A model generated the notes under the pieces. That model was not told the DNA's origin, searched no databases, and saw only the letters and a list, made by a program, of their open reading frames with translations. From Cellulomonas avistercoris (GTDB lineage Bacteria > Actinomycetota > Actinomycetes > Actinomycetales > Cellulomonadaceae), in assembly GCF_014836445.1 (NCBI RefSeq), contig NZ_JACSQV010000016.1, forward strand, positions 1 through 37,392: a stretch of 37,392 nucleotides of DNA, read 5' to 3'. Each line of letters opens with the position of its first letter. Positions within the stretch are counted from its first letter, which is position 1. The position numbers and the translations under genes were made by a program. This document shows, piece by piece, positions 14,841-22,599 of this stretch.

Positions 14841-16424
14841 TCACCGCGTGACGGCGGCGCCACGGGCCACGAGGCCGGCCTTGTCGGACAGCGCGACCTC
14901 CTTCATGAGGAAGGCGATCGCGAACCCGACGACGCCCAGCGGGACGAGGTACCAGAACGCGGGGGCCAGCGCGTCGGTGTACGCGTCGACGACGACCTCG
15001 CGCAGCGAGTCCGGCAGCCGCTGGACGAGCTCGGGCGTCAGGGCGTCGGCGCCGAAGCCCTGCGGGACGTCACCGGCGGGCGCGTCCTTCACGGCGTCGG
15101 CCAGCCGGGTCGTGAGGTTGGTGGTGAAGACGGTCGAGAACACGCTCGTGCCGACCGCCGCGCCGATCTCCCGCAGGAAGTTGTTGGTCGACGTCGCGAC
15201 GCCGACCATGTCCGGTGCCACGGAGTTCTGCACCGCGATGACGATGGTCTGCATCACCAGCCCCAGTCCGAGGCCGAGGACGAAGATCATGGCGCCGAAC
15301 GTCACCATCGAGATGTCGGGCGTCAGGCGCGTCAGCAGCGCGAGCCCGAGCGTCGCGATCCCCATGCCGAGGATCGGGTAGATCTTGTAGTGCCCGCGCG
15401 CGGAGATGAGCAGGCCGGACCCGATCGCGGTGATCATGAGGCCGACCGTCATGGGCAGCATGAGCAGCCCCGCGTCCGTGGCGTCGTACCCGCGCGCCAT
15501 CTGCAGGAACGTCGGCAGGAACGACAGGGCCGCGAACATCGTCATGCCGAGCAGCAGCGCGATCGTGACGGACACGGAGAACGTCCGGCTGCGGAACAGC
15601 CGCAGCGGGATCAGCGGATCCGCCACCTTCGTCTCGACGAACAGGAACGCGGCCAGGGCCACCACCGTGAGTGCCAGCAGGCCCGGCAGCAGCGGGTCGC
15701 CCCAGTCGTACCGGCGGCTCGGGACGATCGAGCTCCAGCTGGTGAGCAGCACGATGCCGGCGGTCGCGGTCGCCATGAGGACCGCCCCGCCCAGGTCGAA
15801 GCGCGTGCTCGGCGTGCGTGACGGCAGCCGCAGCCGGAACCACGCGACGGCGAGCGCGACCAGCCCGATGGGCACGTTCAGCCAGAAGCACCACCGCCAC
15901 CCGGGGCCGTCGGTGAACCAGCCGCCGAGCAGCGGCCCGGCGACCGTCGCGACCCCGAAGACCGCACCCATGGGTCCCATGTACTTGCCGCGGTCCCGGG
16001 CCGAGACGATGTCCGCGATGATCGCCTGGCTGAGGATGACCAGGCCGCCCGCGCCGAGCCCCTGGACCGAGCGCCACACGACGAGGTCGACGAAGCCGCC
16101 CGCCAGCGCGGACCCGGTCGAGCCGACGACGAAGACCGAGACGGCGAGGAGGAACGGGCGTCGCCGGCCGCGCAGGTCGCCGATCTTGCCGTAGATCGGC
16201 ATGACGATCGCGATCGCCAGCAGGTAGGCGGTGATGATCCAGCCCTCGTGCTGCGCCGCCCGCAGGTCCCCGACGATGGTCGGCAGCGCGGTGCTGACGA
16301 CCGACTGGTCGAGGGCCGACAGGAACATCGCCGCGAGCAGGGCGCTGAAGATCACGTAGACCGTGCGGGGCGAGAGCACCAGCTCCGGCTCGTCCGCCGC
16401 GGTGGGTCGCGTGGTGCTGGTCAT
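14841..16424 (-). CDS. DHA2-type MFS multidrug exporter
   Basis: A 527-residue membrane protein with about 14 hydrophobic segments, the number typical of the DHA2 (EmrB/QacA) drug:proton antiporters. Motifs: SALDQSVVSTALPTIVGDL in helix 1 (motif D1-like), YGKIGDLRGRRRPFLLAV (motif A, GX3DXRGRR), and the motif C-like block AVFGVATVAGPLLGGWFTD. It probably exports toxic or cationic compounds with proton input. The C-terminal loop (about residues 440-490) is Ala/Asp/Pro-rich. The ATG at 16424 is used; no regulator gene is adjacent, and the divergent neighbour is the DJ-1 gene. Confidence 0.9.
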   Translation of the reverse strand: MTSTTRPTAADEPELVLSPRTVYVIFSALLAAMFLSALDQSVVSTALPTIVGDLRAAQHEGWIITAYLLAIAIVMPIYGKIGDLRGRRRPFLLAVSVFVVGSTGSALAGGFVDLVVWRSVQGLGAGGLVILSQAIIADIVSARDRGKYMGPMGAVFGVATVAGPLLGGWFTDGPGWRWCFWLNVPIGLVALAVAWFRLRLPSRTPSTRFDLGGAVLMATATAGIVLLTSWSSIVPSRRYDWGDPLLPGLLALTVVALAAFLFVETKVADPLIPLRLFRSRTFSVSVTIALLLGMTMFAALSFLPTFLQMARGYDATDAGLLMLPMTVGLMITAIGSGLLISARGHYKIYPILGMGIATLGLALLTRLTPDISMVTFGAMIFVLGLGLGLVMQTIVIAVQNSVAPDMVGVATSTNNFLREIGAAVGTSVFSTVFTTNLTTRLADAVKDAPAGDVPQGFGADALTPELVQRLPDSLREVVVDAYTDALAPAFWYLVPLGVVGFAIAFLMKEVALSDKAGLVARGAAVTR

Positions 16425-16655
16425 CGACGGGTCCTGTCCCGCGAGCCGGGTGCGCGAGGCGCAGGGGCCGAGCAGGCGACCGCCCCGGCCGAGCACGTTC
16501 CCCCCGCGGCTCACCTGCTTCCGAGTGTCCGCCCGGCCCCGCGGCCCCGCAACCAACCGCGCGCCGGTCCTCCGGGTGCGGGGCGGGGGGACCCGTGCCT
16601 ACGGTGGCGGGCGCCCGGCGACCCGGGCGTTCCCCCGAGAACGAGGAGGCGCACC

Positions 16656-17216
16656 ATGTCCGACACGGACCTCAGCGGCCGCCGCGTGCTGGCCGTCGTC
16701 ACCAACTACGGCGTCGAGCAGGACGAGCTCGTCGTCCCCGTGGACCACCTGCGCGCCGCGGGCGCGACCGTGGACGTCGCGGCGGTCGACGACGCCCCGA
16801 TCGAGACCCTGGTCGGCGACAAGGACCCCGGGAGCACCGTCCGGCCGACGACGACGCTGGGCGCGGCCGACGCCGACGGGTACGACCTGCTGCTCGTCCC
16901 CGGCGGGACCCTCAACGCCGACACCCTGCGCCTGCAGGACGACGCGCTGCGCCTCGTGAAGGCGTTCGCGTCGTCGGGCCGCCCGGTCGCGGCGATCTGC
17001 CACGGCCCGTGGCTCCTGGTCGAGGCGGGCCTGGTCACCGGCAAGCGCCTCACGTCGTACCCGTCCCTGACGACCGACGTGCGCAACGCGGGCGGCACGT
17101 GGGTCGACGAGGAGGTCGTCGCGGACGACGCCCAGGGGTTCCGCCTGGTCACGTCGCGCACCCCCGACGACCTGAAGGCGTTCCTGCAGGAGATCGACAC
17201 CGCGCTGACGGCCTGA
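16656..17216 (+). CDS. DJ-1/PfpI family protein
   Basis: A 186-residue protein of the type-1 glutamine-amidotransferase-like fold. The nucleophile elbow AICHGPWLLVEAG has its Cys at about residue 115 followed by His, as in PfpI/DJ-1 proteins. YDLLLVPGGTLNADTLR matches the family's strand-loop before it. It may act in stress protection (deglycase or chaperone-like); no protease evidence. The ATG has AGGAGG seven bases upstream. The Nudix gene starts two bases after its stop, so they likely form one transcript. Confidence 0.9.
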   Translation: MSDTDLSGRRVLAVVTNYGVEQDELVVPVDHLRAAGATVDVAAVDDAPIETLVGDKDPGSTVRPTTTLGAADADGYDLLLVPGGTLNADTLRLQDDALRLVKAFASSGRPVAAICHGPWLLVEAGLVTGKRLTSYPSLTTDVRNAGGTWVDEEVVADDAQGFRLVTSRTPDDLKAFLQEIDTALTA

Positions 17217-17218
17217 CG

Positions 17219-17719
17219 GTGCCGCCGACCAGCGCCGCGCTCCTGCTGCACCACGGGCGCGGCGCTGCCGCGCGCGTCCTGATCGCGCACATGGGCGGCC
17301 CGTTCTGGGCGCGCAAGGACGAGCGCGCGTGGTCGATCCCCAAGGGTCTCGTCGAGCCGGGTGAGGACGTCGCGACGGCCGCCCGCCGCGAGTTCGCCGA
17401 GGAGCTGGGCGTGCCGGCACCCGACCTGCCCGCCGTGGATCTCGGGACCTTCCGGTACGGGTCCGGCAAGGTCGTGCACGTGCTGGCCGTCGAGGTGCCG
17501 GCCGCCCTCGTCGGCTCGCCCGACGACCCCGCGAGCCCCGACCTGACGACGCGCGCGGGCATCAGCACCGCGCAGGTCGAGTGGCCGCCGCGCTCGGGCC
17601 GCCGCGTCGACGTCCCCGAGGTCGACCGCGCCGCGTGGTTCGGCGTCGAGCAGGCCCGGCCGCTGCTCGTCGCGGGTCAGCAGCCCGCGCTCGACGCGCT
17701 CGTCGCCGCGACGGCCTGA
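17219..17719 (+). CDS. Nudix hydrolase
   Basis: A 166-residue protein with GTG start directly after the DJ-1 stop. The Nudix box GLVEPGEDVATAARREFAEELG (residues 43-64) keeps the canonical GX5EX7REUXEEXG residues that bind catalytic Mg2+ or Mn2+. It should hydrolyse a nucleoside diphosphate linked to another group; the substrate cannot be read from sequence. RDERAWSIPKG before the box matches NTP-pyrophosphohydrolase-like members. Translation probably depends on coupling to the upstream gene, since no strong ribosome site is visible apart from that in the overlapping end. Confidence 0.92.
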   Translation: MPPTSAALLLHHGRGAAARVLIAHMGGPFWARKDERAWSIPKGLVEPGEDVATAARREFAEELGVPAPDLPAVDLGTFRYGSGKVVHVLAVEVPAALVGSPDDPASPDLTTRAGISTAQVEWPPRSGRRVDVPEVDRAAWFGVEQARPLLVAGQQPALDALVAATA

Positions 17720-17828
17720 CGGCCGGATCACCCGCGCGTTCGCCCGGGGCCGGGTATCACCGCCCGCCCGCGTCCGCCCCTCCTGTCGATGTCGCGGCGA
17801 CGACGCCGCGCACGTACAGGGGGAGGTG

Positions 17829-18041
17829 ATGGCAGTGGCCAACGCAGACCAGGCACGCAAGGCGCTCGAGCTCCTGCGCAGCAGCGAGATCGTGAACCTG
17901 GAGATCCCGGTCTCCCGGCTGACGGACTCGGTCAGCAAGCTCGAGGAGGTCGCCGGCTACGTGCTGGCGTGGGAGAAGTACGTCCTCGTGGTCGGGGACA
18001 TCGCGCAGGACGTCGTGACGAACCCGGTCACGCGGGGCTGA
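17829..18041 (+). CDS. Small helical protein of unknown function (71-residue type)
   Basis: About 70 residues, rich in Ala, Val, Leu and Glu, with two amphipathic helices: QARKALELLRSSEIV and SRLTDSVSKLEEVAGYVLAWEKYVLVVGDIAQDVV. No Cys, no signal peptide, no family recognised. GGGGGAGG at 17819-17826 is a very strong ribosome site; ATG at 17829 is close to it, and GTG at 17835 is eight bases away, so the true start may be 17835. A high-GC hairpin follows, then the 627-residue gene on the same strand. It could be an abundant partner or substrate of that protein. Function unknown. Confidence 0.6.
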   Translation: MAVANADQARKALELLRSSEIVNLEIPVSRLTDSVSKLEEVAGYVLAWEKYVLVVGDIAQDVVTNPVTRG

Positions 18042-18082
18042 CGCCCCACCGGCCGGGCCTGTCACCAGGGTCCGTCCACCAC

Positions 18083-18114
18083 GCTGCCCCGGGTCGACGA
18101 CGGCCCGGGGCAGC
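18083..18114 (+). terminator. Strong intercistronic hairpin
   Basis: An 11-bp perfect stem: GCTGCCCCGGG (18083-18093) with CCCGGGGCAGC (18104-18114), loop of 10 bases. There is no T-tract, as is usual in high-GC actinobacteria. It lies between the 71-residue gene and the 627-residue gene and may limit read-through, so the small protein would be made in excess. Confidence 0.6.
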
Positions 18115-18121
18115 ACCGCGC

Positions 18122-18140
18122 GGCCGACGGCCCGTCGGCC
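18122..18140. repeat. 9-1-9 bp perfect inverted repeat
   Basis: GGCCGACGG C CCGTCGGCC is a perfect inverted repeat immediately upstream of the ribosome site (CCGGAGGACC) of the 18160 gene. It could be an operator, or a second small hairpin affecting translation of the large gene. Confidence 0.55.
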
Positions 18141-18159
18141 CCCCGACCCGGAGGACCTC

Positions 18160-20043
18160 ATGACGCAGGTGCAGGACGTCCCACGCACCACCGCCGGCAC
18201 CGGCGCGCGCGCCGTCGCGTGGCTGGCCCGGCACGCCGACCACCTCGACCCGGCCCTCGCCGACCCGTCGACCGAGCTGTTCGCGCGCAAGGCGCTCGTC
18301 GAGGTCGCGCTGCTCGTCGGCCTGCGCGCGCGCCTCGACCCGACGCCGCTGGACGCCGACCACGCGCGGCTGCTCGACGTCGTCGCGGAGGTCGCCGCGC
18401 GCCCGTCGTATCGCGAGCTCGCGGCGCGCGACCGCCGCGCGCTGCTGCTGTACGCCGGCACCTACGCCGCGCTGCGGCTGTGCGGGCGCGAGGACCTGGC
18501 GTTCCGGCACGTGCTCGAACGCGCGGTGCGCGGCCGGTACGCCACCGTCTTCGAGCGCGTGCCCTACCGGCACCTCGACCTGCTGCACACGCTCGAGCTC
18601 GCCGGGCTGCCGTCCGACGTCGCGGGCCTCGGCACGGCGCTGCCGCTCACGGTCCTCACCGGGGACCCCAACGTGCTCGAGCTGAGCACGGCCGACACGT
18701 ACGCGATCACGCACGCCGTGTTCTACGCGAGCGACTTCGGCTGCCGCGACGTCCCGTGGCCTGCCGGCAGCGACGCCGAGCGCGCCCCCGAGCTGCTGCG
18801 CGCCTGTCTCGCGCTGGCCCGGGCCCGGCAGGACGCGGACCTGGTCGGCGAGCTGCTCATGTGCCTGACCTGCCTCGGCGCGGGTCCCTCGCCGGCCGAC
18901 GACGACGCCCGCGCGTGGCTGCGCGCCTGGCAGGAGCCCGACGGCCGCGTCGAGGGCCCGCAGGGCGTCGTGCCGGACCGTCTGACGCAGGCCGACCCCG
19001 CGTGGTCGCGGTGGGCGACGGCGTACCACACGACGATCGTCGCGGCCCTCGAGGACCTGCTGCACCGCCACGCACCGGTGGCGCACCGCGGACGGGCGAG
19101 GGGCGTGCTGGACGGTGCGCGCCCGGTGTGGGTGCGGCACGCGCACGACGGGGCACCCGGCGCGTCTGCGGTCGGCACGTCTGCGGTCGACGTGCCGGCC
19201 GTCGACGTGCCGGCCGTCGACGTGCGCGGTGCCGTGCGCGACGCCGCCGGCTGGCTCGACGCGCACGTCCCGGCGACCGACCTGCGGGCCGCGGCGTGGA
19301 CGGTCGAGGCGCGTGCGGCCCTCGGTGACGTCGCGACGGCCCGCAGCCGCCTCGGGGGGGCGCTCGCGGGTGACGACGTGGCGGGCCGCCTCGCAGCCGT
19401 CCCGGGCGACGTCGGGCTGCACGTCGCGGAGCTGGCCGCACGCCTGGGCGACGGTGCGGCGCGGTCCTCCACGTGCGTCGTCGTGCCCCTGCCCGCCCCG
19501 CTGCGGGCGCTGCTGACGACCGTCGAGGACGTGCTCGCCGACGTGCCCGTCACCGACACCACCGTCGACGGTGCGCGCGAACGCGTCGCGGCCGCGCGCG
19601 GGGGACGGTGGTGGACGGGGTACGTCGAGTCGCTCGCCGGGGTCGACGACGGCCCGGACGCGGCCGCCGAGCCGGACGACCCGGACGCCCGCCGCGCCCG
19701 CGCGCTCGCGCTCGCCGCCGACCTCGTGCGCCGCGGCCGCTCGCCGCACGTCGCACCCGGCACCGCCGCCCGGGCGGCGTCCGTGCTGGTCCGCGCCGCG
19801 GCCGACGCCGTGGCGGCCTACGACGTGGGTGTGCTCGCGGTGGTCGTGCGGGGCCTGGTGCGGCTGCCCGCCGTCCCGCGCCGCGTCGTGCGCGACGCGG
19901 TCGAGTGGCTGGTCGGGCAGCAGCAGCTCACGGGCGGCGTCGGCGCACCGCTGGGCGACGACCCCGCCGAGCGCGACGAGCTCGTCGCCCAGTGGACGCT
20001 GCTCGCGCTGCCGGCGCTCCTGGAGGGCGCGGCGCTGGCGTGA
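18160..20043 (+). CDS. Large all-helical protein, possibly alpha/alpha toroid (DUF6895-like)
   Basis: A 627-residue protein, Ala/Arg/Leu-rich and predicted mostly helical; no signal peptide or transmembrane helix. Repeated helical pairs (VAWLARHADHLDPAL; YRELAARDRRALLLYAGTYAALRL; HAVFYASDFG; WLRAWQEPDGRVEGPQG; VEWLVGQQQLTGGVGAPLGDD) look like the alpha/alpha-toroid folds of terpene cyclases and related proteins, though no DXDD or clear QW box is present. It may belong to the uncharacterised actinobacterial DUF6895 group; I am not sure of this. A small tandem repeat lies in its middle (19186-19226). Start ATG has GGAGG six bases upstream. Its only close neighbour is the 71-residue gene. Confidence 0.6.
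   Translation: MTQVQDVPRTTAGTGARAVAWLARHADHLDPALADPSTELFARKALVEVALLVGLRARLDPTPLDADHARLLDVVAEVAARPSYRELAARDRRALLLYAGTYAALRLCGREDLAFRHVLERAVRGRYATVFERVPYRHLDLLHTLELAGLPSDVAGLGTALPLTVLTGDPNVLELSTADTYAITHAVFYASDFGCRDVPWPAGSDAERAPELLRACLALARARQDADLVGELLMCLTCLGAGPSPADDDARAWLRAWQEPDGRVEGPQGVVPDRLTQADPAWSRWATAYHTTIVAALEDLLHRHAPVAHRGRARGVLDGARPVWVRHAHDGAPGASAVGTSAVDVPAVDVPAVDVRGAVRDAAGWLDAHVPATDLRAAAWTVEARAALGDVATARSRLGGALAGDDVAGRLAAVPGDVGLHVAELAARLGDGAARSSTCVVVPLPAPLRALLTTVEDVLADVPVTDTTVDGARERVAAARGGRWWTGYVESLAGVDDGPDAAAEPDDPDARRARALALAADLVRRGRSPHVAPGTAARAASVLVRAAADAVAAYDVGVLAVVVRGLVRLPAVPRRVVRDAVEWLVGQQQLTGGVGAPLGDDPAERDELVAQWTLLALPALLEGAALA
19186..19226 (+). repeat. 15-bp tandem repeat inside the helical protein gene
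   Basis: GTCGACGTGCCGGCC occurs at 19186-19200 and 19201-19215, then in part at 19216-19226. It encodes repeated Val-Asp-Val-Pro-Ala in a linker (about residues 343-356). The frame is kept. It is a probable replication-slippage expansion. Confidence 0.8.
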
Positions 20044-20171
20044 GGACGTGGCGGTAGGTCACTGGCTGCGGTCCGCGCTTGCGCTCCGAAAGTCGCATAC
20101 CAGGAACGTCGCTCCGGTGTCGCGGCGCAGATCGACCTGGCGCTGCGGGTTCGACCGGACGAGGAGGAGAG

Positions 20172-20807
20172 TTGTCGAGGGAGTCGGACACCCACCACCC
20201 GTCGCCACTCCTCCTCGCGTACGTCGACGAGTCATACACCGCGGATCGGTTCTACCTGGGAGCCGTGGTGGTCGACGGTGCCGCAGCCGAGCGCGTGGAG
20301 GTCGGCCTCGACGCGATCATGCGTGACTACGGCGGGAGGTTCGGCCTCGCGGCGTCGACCGAGATGCACGGCAACCCGCTCTTCCAGGGCAAGGAGGCGT
20401 GGCGGGAGGTCCCGACACGTGTCCGCATCAACGTGTACGAGAGGGCGATGGAGGTCATCGGCGACTCCGGCGCCGAGGTGGTGCTGCGGGGCATGAACGT
20501 CCGCAGGCAGCGCGAGCGGTACGTCGACCCCCACGCTCCCCATGAGGTCGTCCTCGGGCACCTGCTGGAGCGCGTCAACGACTACGCCCGGTCTGCCGGG
20601 GCGCACGCCCTCGTCCTCGCTGACGAGGTGCACACGCACGAGCGTCATCGCACGAACTTCCGGACCTTCCGCGTCGGAGGGACCCCGGGGTACCGCAGCA
20701 CGCGGCTCCGGCAGCTGATCGACACGATCCACTTCGCCCCCATCGTCGCCTTCATCGACGCGGGCCAAAAGGCCACCACCCTCTGCCCCGACTGGGCCAA
20801 GAGCTAG
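20172..20807 (+). pseudogene. DUF3800 protein, 5' part, interrupted by an insertion
   Basis: Reads 211 residues from TTG at 20172, which has GAGGAGGAGAG directly upstream. LLLAYVDESYTADRFYLGAVVVDG is the DUF3800 start, with the YVDES motif whose Asp and Glu are part of an RNase H-like metal site. HALVLADEVHTHERHR holds the second acidic cluster. The reading frame follows the family to LIDTIHFAP (codon for Pro at 20739-20741) and then runs 21 unrelated codons (IVAFIDAGQ...) to a TAG. The family's last block (SRLLQAADLVTF, normally needed for the third Asp) is missing here but occurs at 22304-22466. So the gene is broken by a 1,563-bp insertion and the shortened protein is probably inactive. 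Confidence 0.85.
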
Positions 20808-20818
20808 GTCGATCTGTC

Positions 20819-21063
20819 ATGCAGCAGAGAACTCGTGTCGTTGTCTTGACCCTCGCCGCTGGAGTCGCCATCGGGTGGGGCACCAGCGTCGTTATGCAGA
20901 CCGGGGTGGCTGCCGCACCGGTGGTCGCGCCCTCCAGCCCGAGCGGCTGGGTTGAGGTGATCTGCCAGAGGACCCCGGGGGTGCGGGCTACGTGTTCTCC
21001 GCGCGCTCGGGTGATCTGGTGACGTGCAACAACGGGGCAGTGCCTCACATGACGACGTGGTGA
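20819..21063 (+). pseudogene. Small exported protein with apparent frameshift
   Basis: The frame from ATG 20819 has a signal-like N-terminus (MQQRTRVVVLTLAAGVAIGWG) and runs through GWVEVICQ to a stop at 21022 after an Arg-rich tail (RTPGVRATCSPRARVIW). Shifting frame at about 20968 instead gives EDPGGAGYVFSARSGDLV then TCNNGAVPHMTTW with a stop at 21061-21063, which is far more protein-like. A single missing base near CCAGAGGACC (20965-20974) explains this. So the intact form would be about 81 residues with two cysteines. It could be a real mutation or a sequencing error. No family recognised. Confidence 0.55.
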
Positions 21064-21241
21064 GGGCGGCGACACGTCGAAGGTCCCGCTCGTTGTCGCG
21101 TCACACCCGTCACGACATGACACGCGCGGCCACTTGACGCGGGCGTTCGAGGACCGACAAGGTCCCGTCCGGGATCGGGACATAACGGAGAGGTGCCGCG
21201 CTGTGCGTCACCCCAGCCCGGGCCCTAGCAGGGGGAGCATC

Positions 21242-21895
21242 ATGAAGTTCCGTCATGCCTTCTTGACCGTCGCCACGACCGCCGTCCTGGCGGTCGCGGC
21301 CGGCATCCCGGCCCAGGCAGCCACGCCGCTGCCGCCGCTCGTGGACAGGTCGCTAACCACCGCGTCGACGAAGACCGTCACCAACGACGAGTGCGTCGAG
21401 GCCGTCGGTGCTGCCATCGCGGCCGGGGCCACGGACGCCAGCACCGACGTGTGCACCCGCACGGCCACGCTCACGACCTCCCCGGCGCGTCGCGTGACCG
21501 CCACCGAACTCGCGTCCGCGCGGGGCTCCCTCAGCGCGGCGGAGTACGTCGCGATGTCCGCCGCCGTCAACGCCGGCGCGCTGTACACCAAGGACTTCCG
21601 GCAGGAGCAGCTCAACGGCACCGACACGGAGGTGCAGTACGGCCACTTCTACTACGACGGCGAGCGGGCCTGGATCAAGGCGACCTACCGCGGCGTCAGG
21701 GGCATCCACAAGTGCGTCGTCAGCTACAACGTCGGCATCGGCGTCGAGCTGACCGAGTGCTCTGACAGCGGCAGCACCTACCAGCGCCGCATCTACGCCA
21801 AGTGGAAGTTCTCGGCGCTCTTCAGCGGGTTCCCCGTTTCCTGGTCCGAGACGTACGCCCTGAACGCCACCGCCCAGGGCTCGCTCTGGCAGTAG
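21242..21895 (+). CDS. Secreted protein of unknown function (217 residues)
   Basis: A Sec signal peptide is clear: MKFRHAFLTVATTAVLAVAAGIPAQAAT, with AQA as likely cleavage site near residue 26. The mature part has Cys at about residues 41 and 56 in the N-terminal half and two more in the C-terminal half (HKCVVSYNVGIGVELTECSD), which may form two disulfides. The C-terminal 90 residues are strand-rich with many Tyr and Trp (YGHFYYDGERAWIKATYRG). No known domain recognised. ATG has GGGGGAG seven bases upstream. It is cargo of the segment inserted in the DUF3800 gene. Confidence 0.8.
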   Translation: MKFRHAFLTVATTAVLAVAAGIPAQAATPLPPLVDRSLTTASTKTVTNDECVEAVGAAIAAGATDASTDVCTRTATLTTSPARRVTATELASARGSLSAAEYVAMSAAVNAGALYTKDFRQEQLNGTDTEVQYGHFYYDGERAWIKATYRGVRGIHKCVVSYNVGIGVELTECSDSGSTYQRRIYAKWKFSALFSGFPVSWSETYALNATAQGSLWQ

Positions 21896-21926
21896 TAGCC
21901 TGCCGGTAACCCGTAGGGAGGCAACG

Positions 21927-22145
21927 GTGTTCGTGAACGTGTCGTACACGCATGTGGTGATCGTGGTGGCCTACCTGGCGCTCACCATCGCGGCGCTCGT
22001 GTCGATCTGGCGGCGCGATGGGGCCGACGTCGCGCAGAAGGTGTTCTCGACCGTCGCCGTGATCGCCGTCCCCTTCATCGGCGCGCTGCTGTGGCTGGCC
22101 TTCGTGGCCGTCCGTTCGAGGCGCGGGTCGACGTCAGGCGCCTGA
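21927..22145 (+). CDS. Small PLDc_N-like membrane protein
   Basis: A 72-residue protein with GTG start and GGGAGG seven bases upstream. Two transmembrane helices (VVIVVAYLALTIAALVSIW and VFSTVAVIAVPFIGALLWLAFVAV) are joined by a charged loop (RRDGADVAQK), and the tail is RSRRGSTSGA. VPFIGALLWL is like the core of the PLDc_N domain (small phospholipase D N-terminal membrane segment). It begins 31 bases after the secreted protein gene and may be co-transcribed with it. Function unknown; an immunity role for the upstream secreted product is only a guess. Confidence 0.7.
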   Translation: MFVNVSYTHVVIVVAYLALTIAALVSIWRRDGADVAQKVFSTVAVIAVPFIGALLWLAFVAVRSRRGSTSGA

Positions 22146-22153
22146 CCTCATGA

Positions 22154-22189
22154 CAGTGGGCCCCGAGGTGATGACCCCGGGGCCCACTG
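22154..22189 (+). terminator. 12-bp perfect hairpin terminator
   Basis: CAGTGGGCCCCG (22154-22165) and CGGGGCCCACTG (22178-22189) pair perfectly over a 12-base loop, eight bases after the stop of the PLDc_N-like gene. No T-tract. It probably ends the transcript of the inserted cargo. Confidence 0.75.
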
Positions 22190-22303
22190 GCGTGTCTGGG
22201 TCGATGGTTCAACTCGTCGGCGCGCCACGCCCCGACGCCATTCCTGCGTTAGCAGAAACGGGAGGTGTCGGGTCCGTCGGCACCCGGAGGCTGCCCCAGC
22301 CCC

Positions 22304-22466
22304 GTCACACCACTCCCGGCTGCTCCAGGCGGCCGACCTCGTGACGTTCATGCACCGGCGTCGATGCACTCACACCGAGCCAGATGCTCGCGCGCAGGCT
22401 GCCAACGACTTGATCTGGTCGCACATCGCGCCGGTGGTCGTCCACGACCTGTGCTGGGAGCCGTAG
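22304..22466 (+). pseudogene. DUF3800 protein, separated C-terminal part
   Basis: In frame with the 5' part after removal of the insertion. It reads SHHSRLLQAADLVTFMHRRR, then a helical end NDLIWSHIAPVVVHDLCWEP and a TAG at 22464-22466. QAADLV with its Asp is the family's last acidic motif. No start codon or ribosome site lies directly before it, so it is unlikely to be translated on its own. It was missed as a gene because it is only 54 codons long and lacks a start. Confidence 0.85.
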
Positions 22467-22476
22467 AAGCACGAGA

Positions 22477-22502
22477 GCCCCGCACCGGTGAAGGTACGGG
22501 GC
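22477..22502 (+). terminator. Hairpin terminator of the DUF3800 gene
   Basis: GCCCCG-C-ACC (22477-22486) pairs with GGT-A-CGGGGC (22493-22502), with one mismatch, and lies ten bases after the TAG of the DUF3800 3' part. The place supports the original gene end. The rest of 22503-22599 holds nothing recognisable. Confidence 0.55.
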
Positions 22503-22599
22503 CCAAGGCGATGCGGGAGGCCCGAAGGCGTCCTGCCTCACCCATGCTACACATGGCGGGGCCTTTGGTGGGAGCTGCTGACGACCGGGGGCGTACCGC

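Larger units (their letters stand above)
20741..22303. mobile_element. 1,563-bp insertion splitting the DUF3800 gene
   Basis: The sequence GCCCC is found at both edges (20736-20740 and 22299-22303), so it is a possible 5-bp target duplication or microhomology. Removing 20741-22303 joins TTCGCCCC to GTCACACCAC and gives an open frame of 243 codons with the complete DUF3800 domain. The segment carries the genes at 20819, 21242 and 21927 and a terminator at 22154-22189. I see no terminal inverted repeats and no transposase or integrase. Base composition looks less GC-rich than the flanks, especially 20819-21250. The mechanism is unknown. Confidence 0.75.

Noticed and set aside
22190..22260. tRNA-like end with GGTTCAACTC
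   Set aside because: The T-loop sequence is present, but the flanking bases do not form the T stem and no other tRNA arms can be found.
20741..22303. IS element with terminal inverted repeats
   Set aside because: The two ends do not match each other as inverted repeats and no transposase frame is found.
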